A DNA stretch of 5,712 nucleotides from CAYJAD01 sp964370015 (GTDB lineage: Bacteria; Desulfobacterota; Desulfovibrionia; Desulfovibrionales; Desulfovibrionaceae): NCBI GenBank assembly GCA_964370015.1, contig CAYJHD010000114.1, positions 1-5,712 of the forward strand, given 5' to 3'. Made by a program: the position numbers and the translations under genes. Position 1 is the stretch's first letter; each line of letters begins with the position of its first letter. A model generated the notes under the pieces. The model was not told where the DNA came from. It was given only the letters and a program-made list of their open reading frames with translations, and searched no databases. Below are positions 1 to 5,341 of this stretch, piece after piece.

Positions 1-262
1 CCACATAAATAACTTTATCGGGTAAGGATAAACCGCCGCCTTCACGAGAAATAAGAGAACCGCCATCATCCCATGCCAAAGAAGTGGCACATTGATTGAA
101 CATTTTAATACATTCAATGGTGGCATCATCTAAAAGGCTTGGGTTCATGCGACAGGCAGAACCGGAAGCACCGGCAAGAGCCAAGAACAAGCGCGAACGA
201 CGGCTGGCCAGCGGTGCAAAAAAGCTAATATCCACAGGCAATTGTGGCGGAGCCAAGTTAAA
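1..262 (-). other. EPSP-synthase-like N-terminal region with altered substrate loop (partial domain)
   Basis: Residues 508-594 follow the first strand-helix unit of EPSP synthase (AroA): a hydrophobic strand (PVDISFF), a loop, a helix starting with SRLFLALAG, a G-S turn, then LLDDATIECIKMF resembling the family's L-x-S-D-D-T...M...AL segment. In AroA the loop is PGSKS-x-(S/T)-NR, and its lysine contacts shikimate-3-phosphate and PEP. Here it is PLASRRSR (524-531), one residue shorter and with no lysine at that place, although two arginines follow. Most of the domain lies beyond the window, so activity cannot be judged. Confidence 0.5.
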
Positions 263-1783
263 GCCTGTACGCTTAGCCATGCCTTCTTCGGGCTTAGCAG
301 AGAAAGTGATTTCCTGCATAAGGGCAAAAAGCTGGTGAATGATACGCGGATCGCGTGTCATTTGCGTAGCGCCCTTTTCCCAAGAAGCGCGTAACTCTTT
401 TTCTTCCTTAGGTGCCATATGGCCGGCTTTGCTGCGCATTCTGTCCAAAATATTACAGCGGCGTGCGAGCATTTTGAGCAAATCCCTATCCATGGTCATG
501 ATGGTTTCACGCAATGGGGGGCGCTTCATGGGGCGCTTGCGATCTCTATCTTCGCGATTAAAACGAGGACGATCTCCATAAGATGCGTAGCCTTGTCCTT
601 CTGCGGCAGGGGCATTGCCCTGTTCGCCAGTGGGGGCATCGGCATTTTCAGAGGCTGCTTCACGCTGAGCGCCTTCTTCGCCATGGAAATTTTGCTCAGT
701 GGTATTACTGTAGGCATAACCAAATTCGGTGTAGCCTTCGGTAATATCTTCGCGATTAAATTCTGGGCGTTCAAAGCTAGGCTGTTGCAGATGTGTATCT
801 ACAGGCTTGCCATCAAAGGAATCTTGAGCATACGCATTTTGTTCGCCCTGATTACGTTGTTCAAAACGTTCAAAGCCGGGGCGTGAGCCACGATCTCTGT
901 CTTCAAAGCGTGGACGACGCTCGCCGCCTTCAAAATCGCGGCGCGGACGACGGTCTCTGTCTTCAAAACGAGGACGACGATCATCGCGATTAAAATCTGG
1001 GCGAGGACGGCGGTCTCTGTCTTCAAAACGAGGGCGACGATCATCGCGGTTAAAATCTGGGCGTGGACGGCGCTCGCCACCATCAAAGTCTTGACGAGGG
1101 CGGCGATCTCTGTCTTCAAAGCGCGGACGGCGATCATCGCGATTAAAATCTGGGCGCGGACGACGCTCTCCGCCTTCAAAGTCTTGGCGTGGGCGACGGT
1201 CTCTGTCTTCAAAACGAGGGCGACGTTCTCCGCCATTAAAGTCTTGGCGTGGGCGGAAAGGTCTGCCGCCGTCGCGAGATCCGTCACGGGAACCTTCTCT
1301 GGAACCATCACGGAATCCACCGTCTCTGCCTCTATCATTAAAGGGACGGCCACCACTACGGGCGCCATCTCTGCCCCCATCTCTGTCTGGACGAGAGGAA
1401 AAACGTGGCTTTCTATCGCCATCTTCTTGATAGGAGCGGGGCTTTCTGTCGCCAAAGTCAGGGCGTGGACGGCGTGGTCTGTCTTCGCCATCAAAGCGCG
1501 GCTTTCTGTCGTAATTTCCGCGATTTTGGCCGTCAAAGGATCTGCCTCCAGATTCTTGTCCGGGTCTGTCGTCGCGGGAGCCGCGGAAGGTGCGAGGAGC
1601 ACGCATGGGGCGGCGTGGACCACGATCGTCGCTAAAGCGATCTTTTTTATTGCGGTCAAAGGACCTTTCTCTGTTGTCGCTCTGCGAGCTGTTGTCACGT
1701 TTTTTTTCAGAGCCGGAAAAGTTTTGATCTTTCTGACCTTTGTGGTCTTTTTGATCTGGGCGCTGTGAGTTTTGGTGTTCCAT
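1..1783 (-). CDS. Arginine-rich repeat protein with chorismate-mutase-like and EPSP-synthase-like domains (C-terminus off window)
   Basis: This frame is open for 594 codons from ATG at 1783 to the window edge. The start is well fixed: an in-frame TAG lies at 1795-1793, and AGGGA (1794-1790) sits 6 nt before the ATG. Residues 1-300 are low-complexity, rich in Arg, Asp, Gly and Pro. Residues 300-423 are acidic/Gln/Asn/Ala-rich linker. Residues 424-496 resemble the AroQ chorismate mutase helix bundle, with the LR..I...D..LL.LLARR pattern (R425, D432, R442). Residues 508-594 resemble the start of EPSP synthase, with the SR-x-LFLALAG-A-x-G and LLDDAT patterns (R531, D552, D553). The usual PGSKS loop reads PLASRRS (524-530), so the catalytic lysine is not in place. 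Domain identities are inferred by eye. Possible roles are a specialised aromatic-pathway enzyme, a catalytically dead regulatory paralogue, or a protein that binds nucleic acid through its tail. The frame itself is near certain; the function is not. Confidence 0.85.
   Translation of the reverse strand, partial: MEHQNSQRPDQKDHKGQKDQNFSGSEKKRDNSSQSDNRERSFDRNKKDRFSDDRGPRRPMRAPRTFRGSRDDRPGQESGGRSFDGQNRGNYDRKPRFDGEDRPRRPRPDFGDRKPRSYQEDGDRKPRFSSRPDRDGGRDGARSGGRPFNDRGRDGGFRDGSREGSRDGSRDGGRPFRPRQDFNGGERRPRFEDRDRRPRQDFEGGERRPRPDFNRDDRRPRFEDRDRRPRQDFDGGERRPRPDFNRDDRRPRFEDRDRRPRPDFNRDDRRPRFEDRDRRPRRDFEGGERRPRFEDRDRGSRPGFERFEQRNQGEQNAYAQDSFDGKPVDTHLQQPSFERPEFNREDITEGYTEFGYAYSNTTEQNFHGEEGAQREAASENADAPTGEQGNAPAAEGQGYASYGDRPRFNREDRDRKRPMKRPPLRETIMTMDRDLLKMLARRCNILDRMRSKAGHMAPKEEKELRASWEKGATQMTRDPRIIHQLFALMQEITFSAKPEEGMAKRTGFNLAPPQLPVDISFFAPLASRRSRLFLALAGASGSACRMNPSLLDDATIECIKMFNQCATSLAWDDGGSLISREGGGLSLPDKVIYV
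296..514 (-). other. Chorismate-mutase-like (AroQ-type) helical segment within the minus-strand CDS
   Basis: Residues 424-496 match the length and spacing of the AroQ chorismate mutase fold. Laid over the E. coli P-protein mutase domain without gaps, R425 falls on Arg11, D432 on Asp18 and R442 on Arg28. The position of the catalytic Lys39 falls on A453, with a lysine one residue earlier (K452). The region around Asp48 and Glu52 (KEEKELR, 459-465) does not align cleanly, and no clear counterpart of Gln88 is visible. The segment may therefore be a diverged mutase or a helical dimerisation module. The alignment was done by eye from memory of the family. Confidence 0.5.
890..1255 (-). repeat. Tandem coding repeat, 60-nt period, Arg-rich mixed-charge modules
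   Basis: Residues 177-298 of the minus-strand protein are built from two modules that join without gaps. One is 11 residues, RPR-[QPR]-DF-[NED]-(GGE or RDD)-R, present seven times. The other is 9 residues, RPRFEDRDR, present five times. An 11+9 pair gives the 20-residue, 60-nt period that can be seen directly in the DNA. Arginine makes up 45 of 122 residues and Asp plus Glu make up 35, so the tract is a net-positive polyampholyte and very likely disordered. Copies differ at many synonymous third positions (for example CGC/CGT and CCT/CCG/CCA). Confidence 0.95.
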
Positions 1784-1885
1784 GCTTGTTCCCTATGCTA
1801 AATATTGTTTCCCTCATGTAGCTTGAAAAGCTTTGATAAGCAAGCAGCAATACTGCCCCTAAGGCAGAAATATGGCGTATTTTTT

Positions 1886-1915
1886 TATATATTGTGAAAA
1901 ATGGGTCAAATTCAA
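1886..1915 (-). promoter_or_regulatory. Candidate sigma70-type promoter for the minus-strand gene
   Basis: Read on the minus strand, TTGAAT (1915-1910) stands 18 nt before TATATA (1891-1886), with TATAAA overlapping it. A second -35-like TTGACC lies at 1909-1904, but its spacing is short. Transcription would start near 1879, giving a leader of about 95 nt before the ATG at 1783. Both hexamers match consensus at 4 of 6 positions and the region is AT-rich, so chance matches are easy. A perfect TATAAT also occurs on the minus strand at 1945-1940, without a convincing -35. Confidence 0.3.
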
Positions 1916-2005
1916 GTCTAGCTTGTTTAACTATTTAAAATTATAATATATTTTTAATCCCAAGCTTTTTTGTATGACATTTTTGTAAAAAGGAAGCCCC
2001 CTATC

Positions 2006-2034
2006 TATACAAGCCTAGGGCACTGTGCTATAGT
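2006..2034 (+). promoter_or_regulatory. Candidate extended -10 promoter for aprBA
   Basis: TATACA (2006-2011, 4 of 6 to the -35 consensus) is followed after a 17-nt spacer by TATAGT (2029-2034, 5 of 6). The -10 is preceded by TGC, forming an extended -10 (TGCTATAGT). Initiation would be near 2041, leaving an untranslated leader of about 350 nt before aprB. This is the best sigma70-like site found by eye in the 610-nt gap on this strand. The long leader it implies agrees with the hairpins that begin just downstream. Confidence 0.45.
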
Positions 2035-2049
2035 AGTTCTTATGGATTA

Positions 2050-2130
2050 CCCTTATTTTTTTTCTCCAGTGTAACAAAGGATATAGAGACGTATTTTTTC
2101 GTTACATGAGGGAGAAATTTCAAAAAGGGG
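2050..2130 (+). promoter_or_regulatory. Long imperfect hairpin at the 5' end of the aprBA leader
   Basis: Nested complementary arms share one centre. The inner arm AAAGGATAT (2076-2084) pairs with GTATTTTTT (2091-2099) around a 6-nt loop. TGTAAC (2070-2075) pairs with GTTACA (2101-2106), with C2100 bulged. TTTCTCC (2061-2067) pairs with GGAGAAA (2111-2117) across a small internal loop. An outer C/T arm (about 2050-2060) pairs with AAAAAGGGG (2122-2130). The inner three arms give 22 base pairs. No T-run follows, so it is not an ordinary terminator. It starts about 10 nt after the predicted transcription start. Confidence 0.55.
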
Positions 2131-2277
2131 TAGACAAAGATACAAGCTTTTAGTAAGGTTTAATCAAGTGGTGCGGACTTTGTGAAAAAAGGTGCTAGCT
2201 CGAAACTTCCAAAAGCTCCCTGCCACACTAGTTTACGGTTTACTCAGTTACAAATAGTTTTAGGTTTACATTTTCAT

Positions 2278-2347
2278 TGGGTGGAACCCACAAAAGGCTG
2301 GACTTAACCAACCTTTTTAGGCTCCATCGGGTGAAAGACTTTCCCCG
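2278..2347 (+). promoter_or_regulatory. Cluster of three small hairpins in the leader just before aprB
   Basis: Three neighbouring stem-loops are visible. The first is TGGGT-GGA-ACCCA (2278-2290). The second has arms AAAAGG-c-TGG (2292-2301) and CCA-a-CCTTTT (2308-2317), with a T-run to 2318, so it resembles a weak intrinsic terminator. The third is CGGG-T-GAAA (2328-2336) with TTTCCCCG (2340-2347), having one bulged T and a 3-nt loop. The cluster ends 46 nt before the aprB start. It could be an attenuator or leader control element, or may only stabilise the mRNA. Confidence 0.4.
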
Positions 2348-2393
2348 CTTAGATATGGATTTTGCAAATAACCTGTAAAGTTGGAGGATACGT

Positions 2394-2882
2394 ATGCCGA
2401 CGTTTGTCGATCCGTCAAAATGTGACGGCTGTAAGGGTGGCGAAAAGACTGCTTGTATGTATATTTGCCCCAACGACCTCATGATCCTCGATTCCGAGGA
2501 AATGAAGGCGTATAACCAAGAACCTGACGCATGTTGGGAGTGTTATTCCTGCGTAAAGATTTGCCCACAAGGTGCAATCACTGCGCGTCCCTACGCTGAC
2601 TTTGCACCCATGGGCGGTACTTGTATCCCCATGCGTTCTGCAGACTCCATCATGTGGACTGTAAAGTTCCGTAATGGTAACGTGAAGCGTTTCAAATTCC
2701 CCATTCGTACTACCCCAGAAGGTTCCATTAAACCTTTCGAGGGTTACGGTGAACCTGCCAATCTTGAAGACGAATTGTTGTACACCGAAAGCGCTCTTGT
2801 TGAGCCCATCAAGTACAACACCGAAGCTACACAAATTGGCGAAGGTGACAAATCTGCCACAGAAATGGAACACGGCCGCTAG
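2394..2882 (+). CDS. aprB: Adenylylsulfate (APS) reductase beta subunit
   Basis: This is the iron-sulfur subunit of cytoplasmic dissimilatory APS reductase, which carries electrons to the FAD of AprA for reduction of APS to sulfite and AMP. At 162 residues it has normal length. The N-terminal ferredoxin-like part has two [4Fe-4S] ligand sets: C10, C13, C21, C25 with the family's enlarged loop, and C47, C50, C53, C57 followed by Pro. W48 matches the conserved tryptophan known to lie between FAD and the proximal cluster in the Archaeoglobus enzyme. Residues from about 65 form the beta segment, and the tail from about 105 wraps AprA in known structures. The start is supported by GGAGG (2383-2387), 6 nt before the ATG. 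aprA follows after 42 nt, so the two are clearly co-transcribed. No defects were seen. Confidence 0.98.
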   Translation: MPTFVDPSKCDGCKGGEKTACMYICPNDLMILDSEEMKAYNQEPDACWECYSCVKICPQGAITARPYADFAPMGGTCIPMRSADSIMWTVKFRNGNVKRFKFPIRTTPEGSIKPFEGYGEPANLEDELLYTESALVEPIKYNTEATQIGEGDKSATEMEHGR

Positions 2883-2924
2883 GCAGTGCCCCCCCAAACA
2901 AGTGCGAATTAAGGAGATACTGTT

Positions 2925-4922
2925 ATGCCGATGATTCCTGTTAAGGAAAGTGTGAGAGGTGTTGCCATCGCAGAACCTGTAGTGAAAGAACATCAGGTTG
3001 ATATCCTCATGGTAGGTGGTGGTATGGGTTGTTGCGGTACTGCTGTTGAAGCAGTTCGCTGGGCCGATAAGTTTGCCCCAGATTTAAAGATTATGTTGGT
3101 TGACAAAGCTACCTTAGAGCGTTCCGGCGCCGTAGCTCAAGGTCTTTCAGCTATCAATACCTATATTGGTAAAAACACTGCAGATGATTACGTGCGCATG
3201 GTTCGTACAGACCTTATGGGTATTGTACGCGAAGACTTGATCTTCGACCTTGGCCGTCACGTAGACGATTCCGTGCATCTTTTCGAAGATTGGGGTCTTC
3301 CCTGCTGGATTAAAGATGAGCATGGCCACAACATGGACGGCGCTGCAGCTAAAGCTGCTGGCAAAAGCCTTCGTAATGGCGATGACCCAGTGCGTTCCGG
3401 CCGTTGGCAAATCATGATCAACGGTGAATCTTACAAGTGCATCGTGGCAGAAGCTGCCAAGAACGTACTTGGTGAAGAACGCATCATGGAGCGTATCTTT
3501 ATCGTGAAGCTTTTGCTCGACGATAAAATCCCCAACCGTATTGCCGGTGCTGTGGGCTTCAACCTTCGTGAAAACGAAGTACACATCTTCAAAGCCAATG
3601 CCATGGTTGTGGCAGCTGGCGGTGCGGTAAACGTATATCGTCCTCGCTCCACCGGTGAAGGTCTTGGCCGCGCTTGGTATCCTGTATGGAACTCCGGTTC
3701 TACATACACCATGTGTGCTCAAGTTGGCGCCGAAATGACCATGATGGAAAACCGTTTCGTGCCTGCACGTTTCAAAGACGGTTACGGCCCAGTAGGTGCA
3801 TGGTTCTTGCTCTTTAAAGCAAAAGCCACCAACGCCAAAGGCGAAGACTACTGCGTGACCAACTCCGCCATGCTCAAGCCTTACGAAGATCGTGGCTATG
3901 CTAAGGGCCACATCATTCCTACATGCTTGCGTAACCACATGATGCTTCGCGAAATGCGCGAAGGTCGCGGTCCTATCTACATGGACACCAAGACTGCCTT
4001 GCAAAACACCTTCGCCACTTTGAACGAAGAGCAACAAGGTCACCTTGAGTCCGAAGCATGGGAAGACTTCCTCGACATGTGCGTAGGCCAAGCAAACCTT
4101 TGGGCTTGTATGAACATTCAGCCTGAAGAAATTGGCTCCGAAATCATGCCGACTGAACCTTACCTCTTAGGTTCTCACTCCGGTTGCTGCGGTATCTGGG
4201 TTTCTGGTCCCGACGAGAAGTGGGTACCTGAAGACTACAAAGTACGCGCAAGCAATGGTAAGATCTACAACCGCATGACCACCGTTGAAGGTTTGTGGAC
4301 ATGTGCTGACGGTGTTGGCGCATCTGGTCACAAATTCTCCTCCGGTTCGCACGCAGAAGGCCGTATTTGCGGTAAGCAAATGGTTCGCTGGTGCATCGAC
4401 CATAAGGACTACACTCCTTCTTTCAAGGAAACTGCTGATGAGTTAACCAAACTTATCTATCGTCCTTACTATAACTACTTGGCCGGCAAAGACGCTTCTA
4501 CCGACCCAGTGGTTAACCCCAACTACATCACACCAAAGAACTTCATGATGCGCTTAATCAAGTGCACCGACGAATACGGCGGTGGTGTATCTACTTACTA
4601 CACAACTTCCGGCGCGTTGCTTGCAACTGGTTTCCATTTGCTTGGCATGCTTGAAGAAGACTCCTACAAATTGGCCGCTCGTGACCTTCACGAATTGCTA
4701 CGTTGCTGGGAAAACTATCACCGCTTATGGACTGTACGTTTACACATGCAGCACATTCGCTTCCGTGAAGAATCCCGTTACCCCGGCTTCTACTACAGAG
4801 CCGACTTCATGGGCCTTGACGATGCAAAGTGGAAGTGCTTTGTTAACTCCAAGTACGATCCTGCTACTGGTGAAACCAAGCTCTTCAAGAAGCCTTACTA
4901 TCAAATCATCCCTACTGAATAA
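2925..4922 (+). CDS. aprA: Adenylylsulfate (APS) reductase alpha subunit
   Basis: This is the FAD-containing catalytic subunit of dissimilatory APS reductase (APS + 2 e- to sulfite + AMP), partner of AprB, acting in the cytoplasm. The 665 residues agree with Desulfovibrio AprA. The N-terminal FAD fold shows VGGGMGCCG (30-38) and an acidic residue after the second strand (D60). The active-site residues known from Archaeoglobus AprA can be placed by constant offset: N78 in SAINTYIG, W251 in AWYPVWNSG, R282 in VPARFKDGYGPVG and H418 in GSHSGCCG. The C-terminal helical domain ends in KKPYYQIIPTE. AAGGAG (2911-2916) lies 8 nt before the ATG. Translation ends at TAA, directly followed by TAG. The lack of breaks and intact catalytic residues indicate a functional enzyme in the sulfate-reducing direction, consistent with the adjacent qmoA. 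Confidence 0.99.
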   Translation: MPMIPVKESVRGVAIAEPVVKEHQVDILMVGGGMGCCGTAVEAVRWADKFAPDLKIMLVDKATLERSGAVAQGLSAINTYIGKNTADDYVRMVRTDLMGIVREDLIFDLGRHVDDSVHLFEDWGLPCWIKDEHGHNMDGAAAKAAGKSLRNGDDPVRSGRWQIMINGESYKCIVAEAAKNVLGEERIMERIFIVKLLLDDKIPNRIAGAVGFNLRENEVHIFKANAMVVAAGGAVNVYRPRSTGEGLGRAWYPVWNSGSTYTMCAQVGAEMTMMENRFVPARFKDGYGPVGAWFLLFKAKATNAKGEDYCVTNSAMLKPYEDRGYAKGHIIPTCLRNHMMLREMREGRGPIYMDTKTALQNTFATLNEEQQGHLESEAWEDFLDMCVGQANLWACMNIQPEEIGSEIMPTEPYLLGSHSGCCGIWVSGPDEKWVPEDYKVRASNGKIYNRMTTVEGLWTCADGVGASGHKFSSGSHAEGRICGKQMVRWCIDHKDYTPSFKETADELTKLIYRPYYNYLAGKDASTDPVVNPNYITPKNFMMRLIKCTDEYGGGVSTYYTTSGALLATGFHLLGMLEEDSYKLAARDLHELLRCWENYHRLWTVRLHMQHIRFREESRYPGFYYRADFMGLDDAKWKCFVNSKYDPATGETKLFKKPYYQIIPTE

Positions 4923-4940
4923 TAGGGTGCTCATTTGGGA

Positions 4941-4983
4941 TTTTCCCTCGCCTGTCTTCGCAAGAGGGCAGGTTGAGGGGGAA
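4941..4983 (+). other. Stem-loop immediately downstream of aprA
   Basis: TTTTCCCTC (4941-4949) pairs with GAGGGGGAA (4975-4983) through seven Watson-Crick and two G-T pairs. Inside it CCTG (4951-4954) pairs with CAGG (4969-4972). No T-run follows, so it is more likely a 3' mRNA-protecting or processing structure than the actual terminator, which lies 80 nt further on. Confidence 0.4.
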
Positions 4984-5061
4984 CCCTCATGCAGCCTCAA
5001 AGCGCAGTAGAGGACCTATGCCATCATTATATATAGGGTGGCTTTGATAGGCATTGATTGT

Positions 5062-5086
5062 AAGGGCGGCATTGGTCGCCTTTTTT
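5062..5086 (+). terminator. Rho-independent terminator of aprBA
   Basis: GGCGGC (5065-5070), loop ATTG, and GTCGCC (5075-5080) form a 6-bp stem with one G-T pair. It can be extended outward by AAG (5062-5064) pairing into the T-run. Six T residues follow at 5081-5086. It has terminator form only on the plus strand. It lies 140 nt after the aprA stop and 255 nt before qmoA, so it should end most aprBA transcripts before qmoA. Confidence 0.8.
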
Positions 5087-5107
5087 ACTTCCATGCTGTA
5101 AATGGCA

Positions 5108-5150
5108 CAGCCTTTGGCTGAGCTTTTCTGGCCTTTTTTTGTGTAAAGGC
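5108..5150 (+). repeat. Two small adjacent inverted repeats after the aprBA terminator
   Basis: CAGCC-TTT-GGCTG (5108-5120) is a perfect 5-bp hairpin. GCCTTT (5131-5136) and AAAGGC (5145-5150) form a second one around an 8-nt loop. A T-run (5134-5140) lies between the arms of the second. They may act as a back-up terminator; this is inference from the layout only. Confidence 0.3.
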
Positions 5151-5294
5151 TTTGCTTAAACAGTATGGAAATCAATAGCACTTGAAGTTGACATGTTTCA
5201 TGCCAACTTTTGAAAGGCACACCTGCTTTGGCACGCAACAGCGCAAATACATGGGCTGGTGCCTTGGCAGTGGTTGTCTGCTATCGCAGTCAAC

Positions 5295-5320
5295 ATAGTA
5301 ATTTTAAATGAAATTACTAT
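5295..5320. promoter_or_regulatory. Perfect 10-bp inverted repeat upstream of qmoA, candidate operator
   Basis: ATAGTAATTT (5295-5304) and AAATTACTAT (5311-5320) are exact reverse complements separated by TAAATG. The repeat ends 5 nt before the qmoA ribosome binding site. Its symmetry, AT-rich arms and location suit a dimeric transcription factor site. It could also fold in the mRNA just before the Shine-Dalgarno sequence. It does not match the Rex or HcpR consensus as remembered. No convincing -35/-10 pair was identified around it. Confidence 0.55.
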
Positions 5321-5341
5321 AACGCAGGGAGGATATATAGG

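Larger units (their letters stand above)
1784..2393. other. Divergent intergenic region (610 nt) with no convincing gene
   Basis: This AT-rich stretch separates the minus-strand gene from aprB. Apart from the candidate promoters and hairpins listed individually, it contains the direct repeat GTTTAC at 2231, 2238 and 2264. It also has an AT-only-like stretch around 1925-1955 with TATAAT on both strands. The open minus-strand frame 2240-2482 runs into aprB antisense and has no recognisable product. No tRNA or known riboswitch class was recognised. Confidence 0.7.
4923..5341. other. aprA-qmoA intergenic region (419 nt)
   Basis: It holds the post-aprA stem-loop, the terminator, two small inverted repeats and the palindrome listed separately. 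A minus-strand frame ending at 4987 stays open for roughly 98 codons (up to about 5280), but it has no ATG start, no ribosome binding site and no familiar motif, so it is not called as a gene. Confidence 0.65.

Noticed and set aside
890..1255. Regularly spaced repeats that might suggest a CRISPR array
   Set aside because: The 60-nt periodicity is fully explained by in-frame protein modules. The units join without unique spacers and vary at synonymous sites.
799..1698. Alternative 299-codon minus-strand frame and long plus-strand frames (419-886, 1091-1768) across the same region
   Set aside because: They are shadows of the arginine-rich repeat. The frame from ATG 1783 has a good ribosome binding site, a fixed start and recognisable domains, while these give repetitive Ala/Val/Thr-rich proteins.
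1700..1707. Run of eight T (A8 in the minus-strand gene) as a possible frameshift or programmed slippage site
   Set aside because: The frame is continuous through the run and the arginine-rich character is the same on both sides, so no frameshift needs to be assumed.
2131..2277. Possible known riboswitch in the aprBA leader
   Set aside because: A weak outer pairing GTGG/CCAC (2168-2171 with 2223-2226) exists, but none of the conserved cores of cobalamin, SAM, TPP, glycine or molybdenum cofactor riboswitches could be found by eye.
2240..2482. 80-codon minus-strand frame upstream of and into aprB
   Set aside because: It overlaps the start of aprB antisense and covers its ribosome binding site and leader hairpins. 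No protein family is recognisable.
3147..4091. 314-codon antisense frame inside aprA, and other antisense frames in aprB and aprA
   Set aside because: aprA is unmistakable. The antisense frames have no start context or recognisable product and reflect codon bias of the real gene.
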